A stretch of DNA of 64,000 bases, from contig OX637401.1 of NCBI GenBank assembly GCA_951799425.1, positions 31,669,780-31,733,779 on the forward strand. The letters run 5' to 3'. Positions 23,066 to 32,814 of this stretch are shown piece after piece; positions within the stretch are counted from its first letter, which is position 1; every line of letters starts with the position of its first letter. The stretch comes from Ilex aquifolium (Eukaryota > Streptophyta > Magnoliopsida > Aquifoliales > Aquifoliaceae). The translations under genes were made by a program, and so were the position numbers. Below the pieces are notes generated by a model. It had not been told where the DNA came from and made no database searches. It saw only the letters and a program-made list of their open reading frames with translations.

Positions 23066-23872
23066 TTATATCAACATTACAACAATATAATTACACTAAT
23101 CAGTTACAATTGTCTTATAATACACCAAACAGTTATTCATGCATTATAATAAACTAAACAGTTACACCAAACAATTACACAAATTTATAACACCAACCCA
23201 ATTTGTCATTCAGTTGTTTACGTAAACTAAATAGTTGCATTATTTAGTATCGCGAAATCGTTACACCAATCATATATATCAAATTTAGTATAATGGTAAA
23301 ATTTTTTGTGTAATGATAAACTCAATTTTGTGTATATAATTGGTGTAACCATGTCGTGATACTAAATAGTGTAACTCTTTGATTTATGTAAATAACAAAA
23401 TGACAAATTGGGTTGGTGTTGTAATTTCGTATAATTGTTTAGTATAACTGTTTGATTTATTAGAACACATGAGTAACTGTTTAGTATATTATAGAGTAAT
23501 TGTAACTAATTGGTGTAACTGATTAGTGTAATTGTGTTGTGCAACGTTGATATAAGGAGAGAAAAAAATGGAGAGAATAAGAAAATAAGGAGAGAGAGAG
23601 AGAGAGAGAAAAAAAAAATAGGGGGAGAGAGATGAAAAAATTAAATCAAATCTTTACATATTTAAAAAAAATATCAATATGTGAGAAAGAGAGAGAGAAA
23701 CAGAGAGAGAGAGAAAATAGGGAAGAGAGAGTGAAAGAATAATAGAGAGAGAGAATGAGAGAGAGTAATAGAGTGATAAATATCCTTTTAATCTTTTTCC
23801 AAAAAAATGCACTTGGGGCCAAATAAGTTTTCTTAATATAGTTTAACTCAAATAAGTCTAAATTTTTGTACC
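22742..23872. mobile_element. Fold-back element, about 1.1 kb
   Basis: The two halves are long inverted repeats pairing around 23290. The ends are GGTACAATTTTTTAGACTTA and, reversed, GGTACAAAAATTTAGACTTA. The left half holds a (TC)n run and the right half the matching (GA)n run; the inner arms contain ACAGTTAC/GTAACTGT-type words. No clear target duplication was found. The transcript would fold into a long hairpin. Short open frames in the (TC)n run are not genes. Confidence 0.75.
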
Positions 23873-24297
23873 AGCTAAATAAGTTTCCTTAATATAATTT
23901 AACTCAAATAAGTCTTCCATATATGCTTACATGACTTGTCTTTTTGGGCCAGCCCTGGCCTTCATATTATAAATTTTCACATTTGTAAAGATTTAGTAAA
24001 TATTCACATTTGTGAAGAATTAATAAATATTCACTCTTATATAGTTTTATTCTACTACATTCAAATCCAAATTCAAATAAAACTCAAATTGGATTGGAAT
24101 TGAAGTCAGACAAAAACCAACCCATTAAGGTCTTATAAATATGAAACAAGCAATGTTATATGGACTTAGACTTGATCAATCACTGTTATTGATTTTATTG
24201 TGAATCCTAATATTTATAAAGACTTATTATCTATTCAATAATAGTGATTAATCAAGTTTACATTTTAAATTTAAATAACATTTTCCATATGAAACAC

Positions 24298-24410
24298 ATC
24301 TGGAGAGGCGGCGGCCAAATCTTCGGGTTGAAGAAAGCGTGGCCAAGTTCATCAATTGGGTTCATGAATTTCGGCTTGGATATCAGCTCATTAAATGAAC
24401 TTTATGTTAG
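24298..24410 (+). other. Coding-like fragment, copy 2 (unrecognised)
   Basis: Second copy of the 21173 fragment, sharing GGAGAGGC, GGGTTCATG, TTTCGGCTTG and CAGCTCATTAAATGA. Its matching frame reads ESVAKFINWVHEFRLGYQLIK then stop. The two copies lie on either side of the hAT-like element in the same orientation, about 3.1 kb apart. Confidence 0.35.
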
Positions 24411-24429
24411 ACGAAAAGTTGAATCTTAG

Positions 24430-25153
24430 AATACAAGAATTATATTGAAATCTAATTTACTAATATATTACATCACAATTATTATTAGATTGACAATGAA
24501 TCAGACCTACTGTCAATCCCAATTACATTCCACTAGTATTATTGCATTCCAAATTCAACTTCAAACATCAATCACTAGCATTCTTGCAACACACTAAAAT
24601 AAAGGGAAATGTCAATGACAGTACCAAACAGAATCAAATCATCAACAGATCCAAAAGGAGCCCAGATTGGCTAGTTGTAGAATTTGTATAGAAATCTCCA
24701 CTGTAACGATTAATATTGAACGTTCCATCTTCTCTCTTGAATTCTTTGTTTTCTGTCATGAATTAGATCTTCGTTTTACCTATTCTAGAGAAAACCAACA
24801 CAAGCAGTAGAATTACACAAATATTGAACTCTACGACTCGGTGATAAAAGAGCTTCACAAAACATCCAATTCACAGTCCTTTCTCACTTAACAAAAAGAT
24901 GTCAATTAACTAGAGAGAGAGAAGAGAGAATACGAGATCAAAGAGGAGATATAGATCAGACAGAGAGATGCGTCATGCGTGCATTCATTTTCAGATCAAC
25001 AGGCTAAGCATGTAGACAGACACATGTTGCTCTACATGTAACTATATTTTGTTGAATTCAGCTACTAGATCTCAAGTTTAATCTCTAACAACAAAAAGTT
25101 CATCTAAAGAAGGAACGAACTGATCACCACTACCATCTAGCCAATACCTTCAG
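24430..25153. other. Intergenic region downstream of the exonuclease-like gene
   Basis: AT-rich with a short GAGA-rich stretch (about 24912-24970). It should hold the 3' UTR and poly(A) site of the minus-strand gene at 25154. Nothing else was recognised. Confidence 0.5.
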
Positions 25154-25792
25154 TCAAAGCATATTGAAATCGCGTGCACAGAACTGCCAAGCCCTGATAT
25201 CTTTTCCAATCAGAAATGAAGCATAAGCATCCAAACAGGCTTGACTGACCTGATCATCACTGAGCTCATAAGCGTTCCACGCACTCGTATTGATCCACTC
25301 CTCAAAAACAACGTCATAACCAAGAACTTCGCGCACTATAGTCTCCCTCGTCTGATTTTGAAGATTCACACAAGTTCTTCTCGACACCGCGTGAAGCCGC
25401 AGATCCAAAGGCTCACGCAACATCACCAACTTATGCTTCGATTTTGCGAGCTTTTTCTCATCCGAATGGTTCCAAAGGCCAACGAATATGTTGTTAGGGT
25501 GAACAAGGAAGCGACGTAGGAGATTTGGGACGGTTTCGGAGTGAAGAAGTTGGAAGATGAGGCAACGCCGACCGACGCAGAGTTGGAGAGTTGCAGCTGG
25601 TGGATCGTCGCCGGAGTAACGGCTTGGGAACCACTGGACACCGAGGCCAACGATGAGACGATGGAGATGATAACGACTAGCATGAATCGTAGTACGGAGC
25701 CATTTTCTGACGACGGAGGGAGTTGAGGTGACGGTGACGGAGATCGTATCTTCGAAGAATTCCAAGGTCATGTATCTCACATCGACTGCCAT
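25154..25792 (-). CDS. 3'-5' exonuclease (Werner/DnaQ-like) family protein, degenerate active site
   Basis: Intronless frame of 212 residues belonging to the plant family of Werner-syndrome-like exonuclease proteins (RNase H fold, DnaQ type). Matching family signatures are the N-terminal VTVTSTPSVVRKWL, the first core strand LIVGLGVQW (about 46-54), TLQLCVGRRCLIFQL, NIFVGLWNHSDEKKL, and DDQVSQACLDAYASFLIG near the C-terminus. Active members carry D and E in the first motif (LDVEW-type); here these are G51 and Q53, so metal binding is probably lost, while the Asp of the last motif is kept. A TATA box lies about 70 bp upstream. Likely a nucleic-acid-binding or pseudoenzyme member; substrate unknown. 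The start is the first ATG of the frame. Confidence 0.85.
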   Translation of the reverse strand: MAVDVRYMTLEFFEDTISVTVTSTPSVVRKWLRTTIHASRYHLHRLIVGLGVQWFPSRYSGDDPPAATLQLCVGRRCLIFQLLHSETVPNLLRRFLVHPNNIFVGLWNHSDEKKLAKSKHKLVMLREPLDLRLHAVSRRTCVNLQNQTRETIVREVLGYDVVFEEWINTSAWNAYELSDDQVSQACLDAYASFLIGKDIRAWQFCARDFNML

Positions 25793-25861
25793 CTCTCTTC
25801 TTGCGCGCCCACACCCACACGCAGTGGCAATGGCACTGGGCTCCTTACTTTGTGGTACGGT

Positions 25862-25869
25862 TATTTATA
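25862..25869 (-). promoter_or_regulatory. TATA box of the exonuclease-like gene
   Basis: TATAAATA on the minus strand, 70 bp upstream of the ATG at 25792, a normal spacing for a plant promoter with a short leader. Confidence 0.6.
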
Positions 25870-26095
25870 GTGTCATGGCTTTTGGTCTATTAACAGTAAA
25901 TTTTTGGTACTCTTAACACGAATCAAAAAAATAAAATTAAATATAGAACCCTGGCATAAATAAATCTTTAAATATTAAATAAAAAAATAATTCGGAATCC
26001 TTGTTCTTAGCTTATATTCACATAGACTACTCATAAGAATAATACATTCAACTCTCTAAAACACGTGTAATTAAAAAGTTTTGAATATTAGTGTA

Positions 26096-26856
26096 CTAGT
26101 TATTACCTGTGCCTGAAGGCACAGAGTAATAAAAAAATGGTAAACAACAAAAATATATTTGTATTCATATCCAAAATCAAATCACAAACATAAATGAGAG
26201 ATAAATGAATTTAAGCATCGGTTGTAGTGGGGGTGAAAGGTGGTGATGGTAGGAGATGGTGATGGTTGTGGTGGGTGGCAATGACCGGGGGTGGCAACGG
26301 CGGTGGTGGTGGTGGTGGCGGCGACGGTGGTGGCGACAGCAGCGACGGCGGTGGTGGTGGTGGAGACAGCGGTGGTGGTGGTGGTGGTGGTGGCGACGAT
26401 GATGGTGGTGGTAATGGTGGCGGCAATGGTGGTGGTGGCGGCGATGGCGATGGCGACGGTGGTGATGGTGGCGAAGGCGACGACGGTGGCGGTGGCGGCG
26501 ACGACGGTGGTGGTGGTGGCGGCGGCGGTGGTGGCGGTGACGGCGATGGCGACGGTGGTGGTGGTGGCGGTGGTAGTGGTGGTGGTGGTGACGGTGGTGG
26601 TAGAGGTAGTGGTGGGGCGGTTTCAAACACTAATTTTTTTTTTAAAGTACTTATGAAAATTTAATTTCTAGAAGTACTTTTAAAAAATCACTTCAAACAC
26701 ATCCTTAGGGCCTATTATTCCTATTAAATTTAGTGTGTTAATATTAATCGTTAGATTAACTTTAAAGTAAAATTTAAAGCGATCTGAACCGCGAAAAGCA
26801 AAAGTCATTTTATTTATCTTTTGAAATTTGAATTGTAAACTACTTTATTATATAGA
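26096..26856 (-). mobile_element. Nonautonomous Helitron with GGN/CCN array (long copy)
   Basis: On the minus strand it begins TCTATATAATAAAGTAGTTT at 26856 after an A and ends with a perfect hairpin CTGTGCC-TTCA-GGCACAG (26107-26124), then GTAATAA-CTAG at 26096, followed by T. The copy at 38301-38812 has the same ends and the same flanks around the trinucleotide array (TTTGCTTTTCGCGGTTCAGA near the 5' end). The hairpin core GTGCCTTCAGGCAC is also shared with copy D at 21 kb. 761 bp; no transposase. Confidence 0.88.
26226..26620. repeat. GGN trinucleotide array (GGT/GGC/GAC)
   Basis: About 390 bp of mostly GGTGGTGGC-type triplets inside the Helitron. It creates long open frames in several phases (poly-Gly, poly-Val/Ala, poly-Pro, poly-His/Arg); none has real protein character, so no gene is called. 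Confidence 0.95.
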
Positions 26857-27071
26857 TTAGATAAATGTCTAATTTAAAAAAAAAATCTTACCAAACAAGT
26901 TTCAATAAAATTGACTAATCAAACCTGTTTGATAAATTGATTGACTCGACCCCATTATTTATTACACTAACTCGATTTTATACGAACATACAATTGAATA
27001 TTTAATAAATTTTATATAACTTATTAATTTAAAGTTCTGTGTTGAGTTACTACACAAAAGCGGTCTAGAGA

Positions 27072-27776
27072 CTAAGAACAATTTCAAGGGGCAATGTAAA
27101 AAAATTGTTTTTAGAGGGGTTTTTAGATAGCCAGTTCAGAATTATTGGCTCCAACGGACTAGGTATTCCGCTAGGTATTTTCCATAACTCAATATTTGCT
27201 CGCTACATCTGGTGACCTCCCCGGCTAGCTACTTCATCAACAAAATCCTCACACTCTTCTCCGCTAAAAAACATATTTTATCTCTCTCTTGCAGATAGTT
27301 TTGTATATAGCTTTCAAAGCGGGTATGAGATTCAGAGACTCTCTGAAGGAGCACCGACTGCAAATCGTGTTTGATTTCCCGGTTTGTATGAGAAGATCAA
27401 GAAAAAATCCAAAATCCACCAAACCCCCCAAAAATCTAATAAAACCCCTCCAAAAATTCAGCAAAACCCAAAAAAAAATCCAGCAAATCCCCAAAAAAAA
27501 ATCAGCAAAACCCCCCAAGTATTTTATGATATTTACTCTTGTAGCCCATCTTTTATGATATTTATTCTTGTAGCCCATAATTAATTAAATTTATACAATG
27601 TATAGTTGAATTGTTATTTTTTGAATTTTATTATTGAAAGTTAATTGAAGTGATTAGTTAAAATAGATAGCGTTGTTGGAGTGAATTTGAAAAAGTGGTT
27701 AACTAAAGTAGATAATATAATATTTAAATATATTTTGAGTAACTATTTTAGATAGTGTTGTTGGAGTTGTTCTAAG
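27072..27776. mobile_element. Possible MITE
   Basis: The end words CTAAGAACAATTTCAA and, inverted, CTTAGAACAACTCCAA match at 13 of 16 positions, and CTCCAAC words recur inside as in several plant hAT-like MITEs. No target duplication was found. It contains A/C-rich repeats (about 27410-27515) and a 29-bp duplication, TTTTATGATATTTACTCTTG and its neighbour. Confidence 0.35.
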
Positions 27777-28560
27777 GGAGGTACCGTGTCTAGCAATGTA
27801 CCTAAATACAGCATTAGCAATTCAGGAGCACAGTAGAGTCCCACTACCTCATCACGCCCTTTCTACTGGGGAAGCACAAATGTGTCAGACATTCTATTGG
27901 CTGTCCAAGGGGGCAATACCACTTCCTTCGTAGTTCGTACCAGCAGAGGAGATGAGAGAGAGAGAGGCTGGCTGGATACCTATCTGTCTGAATTGTGTCT
28001 CAGTGAGTCGGAACAACGTTCTTTCAAAACCATTACCCTCCACACCACAGGGCTAGGGCTGTTAGTCGAACGAGTCCGAGCCGAGTTCGAGCCGAGCTCG
28101 AGCCGAGCTTGAAAAAGTTGTTTCTTAATCGAGCTTAAAAAATTGTTCAAGCTCAGCTCGTTTAAGAAACAAGTCGAACCTGAACGAGCTAAAAACAAGT
28201 CGAGCCCGAGCCGAGCCCGAGTATTTCCACATAAACGAGCCGAGCCTGTCGAGTTTGAGCCGAGCTTGTAGGACTTGTTTTCTAAACGAGCCTAAAAATT
28301 TGTTCAAGTTTGAGCTTGTTTAGAAAACGAACCAAGCCTGAACGAGCCGAACCCGAGCCGAACTCAAGCCAAGCTCGAATAGCTCAGTTTGATTAACAGA
28401 CCTACACAGGGCACAAACACACGCTACTTCACTCCATTGATGACAGTCTCTGTAGCCCAAAACGTGACTCCATCACCACCAAGCACTCTGATATGGTTAC
28501 AAGCTCCTCCTAGCAGCAGGGTGGAGGTAGAAAATTTTCTATGGGTACCTAAAAATTCAT
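27777..28560. other. Unassigned sequence split by a hAT MITE
   Basis: Less AT-rich than its neighbours. The pieces on either side of the MITE (to 28053 and from 28413) were once continuous. On the minus strand a partly open frame includes GDGVTFWATETVINGVK before a stop. This may be a decayed gene piece; I do not recognise it. Confidence 0.3.
28054..28404. mobile_element. hAT MITE of the GAGCCGAGC type
   Basis: 351 bp with ends TAGGGCTGTTAGTCGAAC and, inverted, TAGGTCTGTTAATCAAAC, flanked by a perfect 8-bp target duplication CACAGGGC (28046-28053, 28405-28412). The inside is dense in GAGCCGAGC and inverted CTCGTTTA words. 8-bp duplications mark the hAT superfamily. Confidence 0.92.
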
Positions 28561-29460
28561 CAAGCACACAAAGATAAAAAAATTAGTGTACATACAGTAA
28601 CAGAAAAAAATCCAAAAAATAAAAATACAACAATTAACAAAAAAATAAGGTTAATTATAACTATTTTTAATTGATTATGATGAGTTTTTCGTTCTTTGAA
28701 AGATATAACTTCATTATCAATACTATCGAATATGTAATTTGACACGCTTATACAATAACCTTGTATTTTATTATACAATGACACTTTGTTTTGTATGCTA
28801 ACAAATAATCCCTAATTATTTTGAAAACTAACAACCTTTTTTTATATATCCAAAATTTTTCCTGATATGTTGTCATATTTTTAAACCATGTCCAAAGGTT
28901 CTTAATTATTTAGGAATAGGTTTAAGGTAATTGATATGACAAAAAAATTATATTAGGGTGGGCATCATTACGTATAATTTTCCATATGAAAAAAAAAAAT
29001 ATGGGATATTTGTGGGCCGTCACACTTTTAATAACTTATTTGTCAAAATGTCCAATCACCAAATTTTTTTGTTAAGAAGTACATTTCGGATTAAAAGGAC
29101 TCTAATACCCTTAATTATCTATTTACTAAATTAGTTAAACCGAATTAAGAAACAAAATCAATTCATTAACTGAGTTGCTATTTCAACGGAGTTTCTATTT
29201 CAACGAAGTTTCTATCAAACTCCTTTAATCACGGAATGTTCATGCAAGATTCAAGGGGAAAACTTTTAAATTGATGCAATCCTTCCATAAAAATGTATTA
29301 TCGAAATTCTTTCCATGAAAAAAGACAACTATTTAGATTTCAAAATCAACTATTTTCTTATATTAAAATGTTATGATATTTCTAAAAAATTCTTACTTAT
29401 TAACTCTCAAATCCCTAAAAAATTAAAAAACCTCATGAATTTGGGTTGGTAAATAAAAGA
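28561..29460. other. AT-rich intergenic region
   Basis: No gene, RNA gene or element with readable ends was seen. Confidence 0.5.
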
Positions 29461-29660
29461 GTGAAATAATTAAGAAATAACGTGACATCAAATAGTGAAT
29501 TCACATAATAAAGAGTGATATAATTAAAAAATAATGTGACATTAACGAATTATATAATTTTAAAAATAATGTGACATCAAAGGATGACATAATTTTAAAA
29601 ATAGTTTGTCATAATTAAAAAATAGTGTGACATTAAAAGCAACGTAATTTTAAAATAGTG
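29461..29660. repeat. Degenerate tandem repeat, 30-45 bp units
   Basis: Six or so units share ATAATTAAAAAATARTGTGACATYAA. Spacing and sequence vary between units, so the array is old. Confidence 0.7.
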
Positions 29661-30208
29661 TGACATCAAATACCAGAAAATTGATGACCCTTCTTGTAGA
29701 AGACAGATAATGGGTATCAGTGGTTGCTTGAAAACGATGAATATGAAAAATGAAGACATGAAAATATAAGATATAAAAAAAAATGATTACAGTTTGAATC
29801 AATATCCAGCAAAAACGTTAACTGCCAAATATATTTTTGTAATCTTTTTAAAATTCAAACGATTATTGCCAATTAAAATAGGAAACCACTTAGTCAATAA
29901 AAACATAATTAAAAAAAAAAAAATGAAACTTCTAGATATTTCATAAAATAAGTAAGGGCATTTATGTACTACTAAAATATGAAAATTTGTATTTAGTCAT
30001 CAAATGTTTTATAGAAAGTATACTTACTAACCTAAAAGTTTGGGCGATAGACTTTTCGAGGAATATACATAATTTTTTTTTGAGGCCCAATAAAAAGGAC
30101 TTATGAAGAGGGTCGGCTCATATGTCTAATGGCCCAATGAATAGGGTCGGTCATATGTAGTATCAGGTCCAAACTTGTGTCCTGAACCAAAGTTAAAGTT
30201 GATCAAAT
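29661..30208. other. AT-rich intergenic region
   Basis: No gene was seen. Near the right end two similar words, GGCCCAATAAA...GGTCGGCTCATATG and GGCCCAATGAA...GGTCGGTCATATG, form a short imperfect duplication. Confidence 0.45.
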
Positions 30209-30217
30209 TTGAAAGAA

Positions 30218-31047
30218 GGGTGTTTTCGAAGCTGGTACATTAAATTAGATATAATTGTAAAAAAATACACATAACAAAATATTTTGAAAAAAAGTACACA
30301 GCTGAGATACAAAAACGTAAATGCCTATTTTGTAAATTTTTTTTTCCTAAAAATTGTAACAAGACATTGATCTTAAGCGCCGAAATTTAAGGTCATTTGA
30401 AAAATAATTTTGTTTTCAAATTATATTTATGCATTAAATATCTCCTACTTTTATGGGAGAACTTTAATATTTCGTTTATTTTAGGATATATCACTTTGTT
30501 TGAATTTCAAAATTTGTTAATATCTGAACTCCATAATAGTGTAACAAAAATAGTCTAATAATACACTGTAATAAATACAGTGTAACAATACACTGTAACA
30601 AAAATAGTGTTCAGTAGTTTTGTGCATGTGGTAACAAATTCAAAACAGAGATGGACTGTTTTGAATGAAATTATATGTTTGAAAAAAATGTAATAGTACA
30701 ATATTTTGTGTAAATGTCTTGTTACACTATTATTGTTACACTATTATTATTACACTGTTATGAAGTTCGGATATTAATATAATTTGAAAACAAAATTACT
30801 TTCTAAAAAAAATAGGCATGAATCAATGGAGGATATAAAAATACGGAATATAAAAGTTCTCTCATAAAACTAAGAGATGTTTAATATATTACTTTCCAAA
30901 AAAAATACGCATGGATCAATGGAGGATATAAATGTCAGAAGAAAATATGAAAATTTCAAATAATGTACTTGAAAACAAACAAATATTTTTTTATGTGTAT
31001 TTTTTTTACAATTAACTCCAATTTGATGTACCCCGTCCAATTTCTCC
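30218..31047. mobile_element. Mutator-like MITE, copy 1
   Basis: 830 bp flanked by a perfect 9-bp target duplication TTGAAAGAA (30209-30217, 31048-31056), the size made by Mutator-like elements. Left end GGGTGTTTTCGAAGCTGGTA; inverted right end GGAGAAATTGGACGGGGTAC; both pass into TTAATTGTAAAAAAATACAC-like arms. The same arms and the inner segment around GGTAACAAATTCAAAACAGA are found in the element at 53915-55227. No transposase was seen. Confidence 0.88.
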
Positions 31048-31101
31048 TTGAAAGAAAATAAGTCCATTAGAATCGGTCTGATGTTATGAACAGCCTCTAA
31101 A

Positions 31102-31150
31102 GGCCCATTGGGTGGGCTATCTTGGCCCCGCTCGTTTCCAAGACTGGGCC
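31102..31150 (+). promoter_or_regulatory. Site II (TGGGCY/GGCCCA) promoter motifs of GPN1
   Basis: GGCCCA at 31102-31107, TGGGCT at 31113-31118 and TGGGCC at 31145-31150 lie just upstream of the probable transcription start of GPN1. Such clusters bind TCP factors and mark plant genes for growth, ribosome and RNA-polymerase functions. Role inferred from motif and place. Confidence 0.5.
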
Positions 31151-31199
31151 CTTATTAAAGCATGTTCATCTACGGCGCCGTTTTATTTTAAGATTTGCA

Positions 31200-32814
31200 A
31201 CCTAGGGCGGGGTGGGTATTTTAGAGTTGTATATACGCAGAGAGAAGAGTCGAAGCAAAACCCTGGTAAAAAATACTTCCCAAGCATTAGCAACTCTGTT
31301 TCTCTCCCTCGCGACAGCAACACCTTCGCCACCGGCCAACACCACCGTCTCCTAGATCAACTGACGACGACCTCCCCTACATCCAGGTTGGCTTCTCTCT
31401 CTCTCTCTCTCCACCCCAGACCCAGCGCGCACACACACATAAACGCAACACACACACAGTCCCCCCCTCTCTCGCACCTCTCTGTCTTCACCTCTCTCCA
31501 GTCGCGCGCACACAGCTGCACACATCATGCACGGGCAGTGGCACACACACGCACACACCCCAACACAGCAACACACACACAGCACAACAGCACACGCAAC
31601 GCACGCACACAGCATAGTCATATGCTCACAAACTTTACATTAATGTTTTTTGTTAATGTTAATTTGTGTGTTTATTGTTAGTTTGGGTTGAATATTAGGT
31701 TTTCTGATTGGGTGTTTTAATGTTAATTTGGGTGTTTAATGTTAGTTTGGGTATTTTGTAGGGAATTGAATATTAGGTTTTCTCTAATTGGGTGTTTAAT
31801 GTTAAGATAATTTATTAATTTGGGTTTTTTGTAGGAAATCTCCCCTCTCTCTCTCTCCGGCCCATCTGGAATGCACATTGCACAACACCTGTTCATTAAA
31901 TGTCTAAGCAGATCACCTGTTTGTTAAAATGTCTTTTTCTAGTTATTGAGTCCTTGTTGTAATTACTTGAACAGTTACTTGACTTTTAGTTTTAAATAAT
32001 AACCATTTTGCAGGGTGACATTGTACATTTTAATTGTGGAGGTTGTTTAGCATTAACGCGCATAATTAGGATAATTAGCATTTTCTAAGCATTCATAGAA
32101 TGGTTTGGGTCTATTATAATTTATACTAGTAATTTTCTTTGTTGTCTTTGTTATGCTGATTTTCTATGTTGGTTTTGCATGATGATGAGTTCATTTTTTT
32201 AATACTAAGTTGTTAGTTAAGTTTGTTGCTTAAGGTTCATTTTTTTCGATATGGGATATAAACTTTTATTCAATATAGCTCTTTAATATCTTTGGTTTCA
32301 TGCTTCTCTATAATGTTGCAATATCTTAGTGCGATTATATGCTAAAATTTTGTTAGGTTCTTTTCTTTTTTGCAAGTAGTAGGGTTGGTAATTGGGTTGG
32401 TGGAGAATCAGATGGAGTATAAGGTGGATTCGTTTAACAGGTGTATTTAACTTTGATATATGATTTAAAGAAATCCAATTGCACGCTATTCTAATATTAG
32501 TGTGCCCAGTGTATTTTTCTTTTGCCCATTGATATCTTTGCTTTAAGTATAGATATTCTTGGATTGGGATTGAGAGTAGTTGGAGCTAAAGAAATTGGGA
32601 TTATTGGAATTTCTTGCTTGAATAGGGAATTTTATGCTTGAATTGAAATTATGATTTTGTGCTTGAATTGAGTGTTGTTCAATGGGGATCATTGAGATTA
32701 TAGATGAAATTTTCCGAAATTGTGACCCTAAATCTTCCACAAGCTTAAACTTTGTGATTTCCATGGCGCTAGGGCAGTAAAAGGCTCAACTGTTGTTATA
32801 CGAAAAATTAAGGA
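31200..32814 (+). other. GPN1 5' leader region with probable leader intron
   Basis: From about 31220 a leader-like stretch is followed by a CT- and CA-rich block (31390-31615) and then T-rich intron-like DNA up to the start codon at 32815. TAA lies in frame directly upstream of that ATG, so the leader adds no protein. I could not fix the leader splice sites. A 189-residue open frame across the CA-rich block is rejected. Confidence 0.5.

Larger units (their letters stand above)
21357..23958. mobile_element. Decayed hAT-like nonautonomous element with nested insertions
   Basis: Left end GGGCCGGGCCCCCC and right end GGGCCAGCCCTGG are inverted and of the GGGCCGGCCC type common in plant hAT elements. 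The flanks are TCTTCATA (21349-21356) and CCTTCATA (23959-23966), an 8-bp target duplication with one mismatch. No transposase frame was found. Inside lie two SINEs (21842-21958, 22357-22567) and a large fold-back element (22742-23872), so it is older than these. The call rests on short ends and could be coincidence. Confidence 0.45.

Noticed and set aside
22896-23157. Ser/Leu-rich small frames
   Set aside because: Produced by the (TC)n run in one arm of the fold-back element.
26177-26664. Several overlapping long frames (poly-Gly, poly-Pro, poly-His/Arg, Val/Ala-rich)
   Set aside because: All arise from the GGN trinucleotide array inside a Helitron and have no domain or normal composition.
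27396-27584. Lys/Pro-rich small frames
   Set aside because: They follow A/C-rich simple repeats in a possible MITE.
31112-31681. 189-residue frame over the CA-rich leader of GPN1
   Set aside because: Low-complexity Ser/His/Thr content driven by CT and CA repeats; it lies in the leader and leader intron of GPN1.
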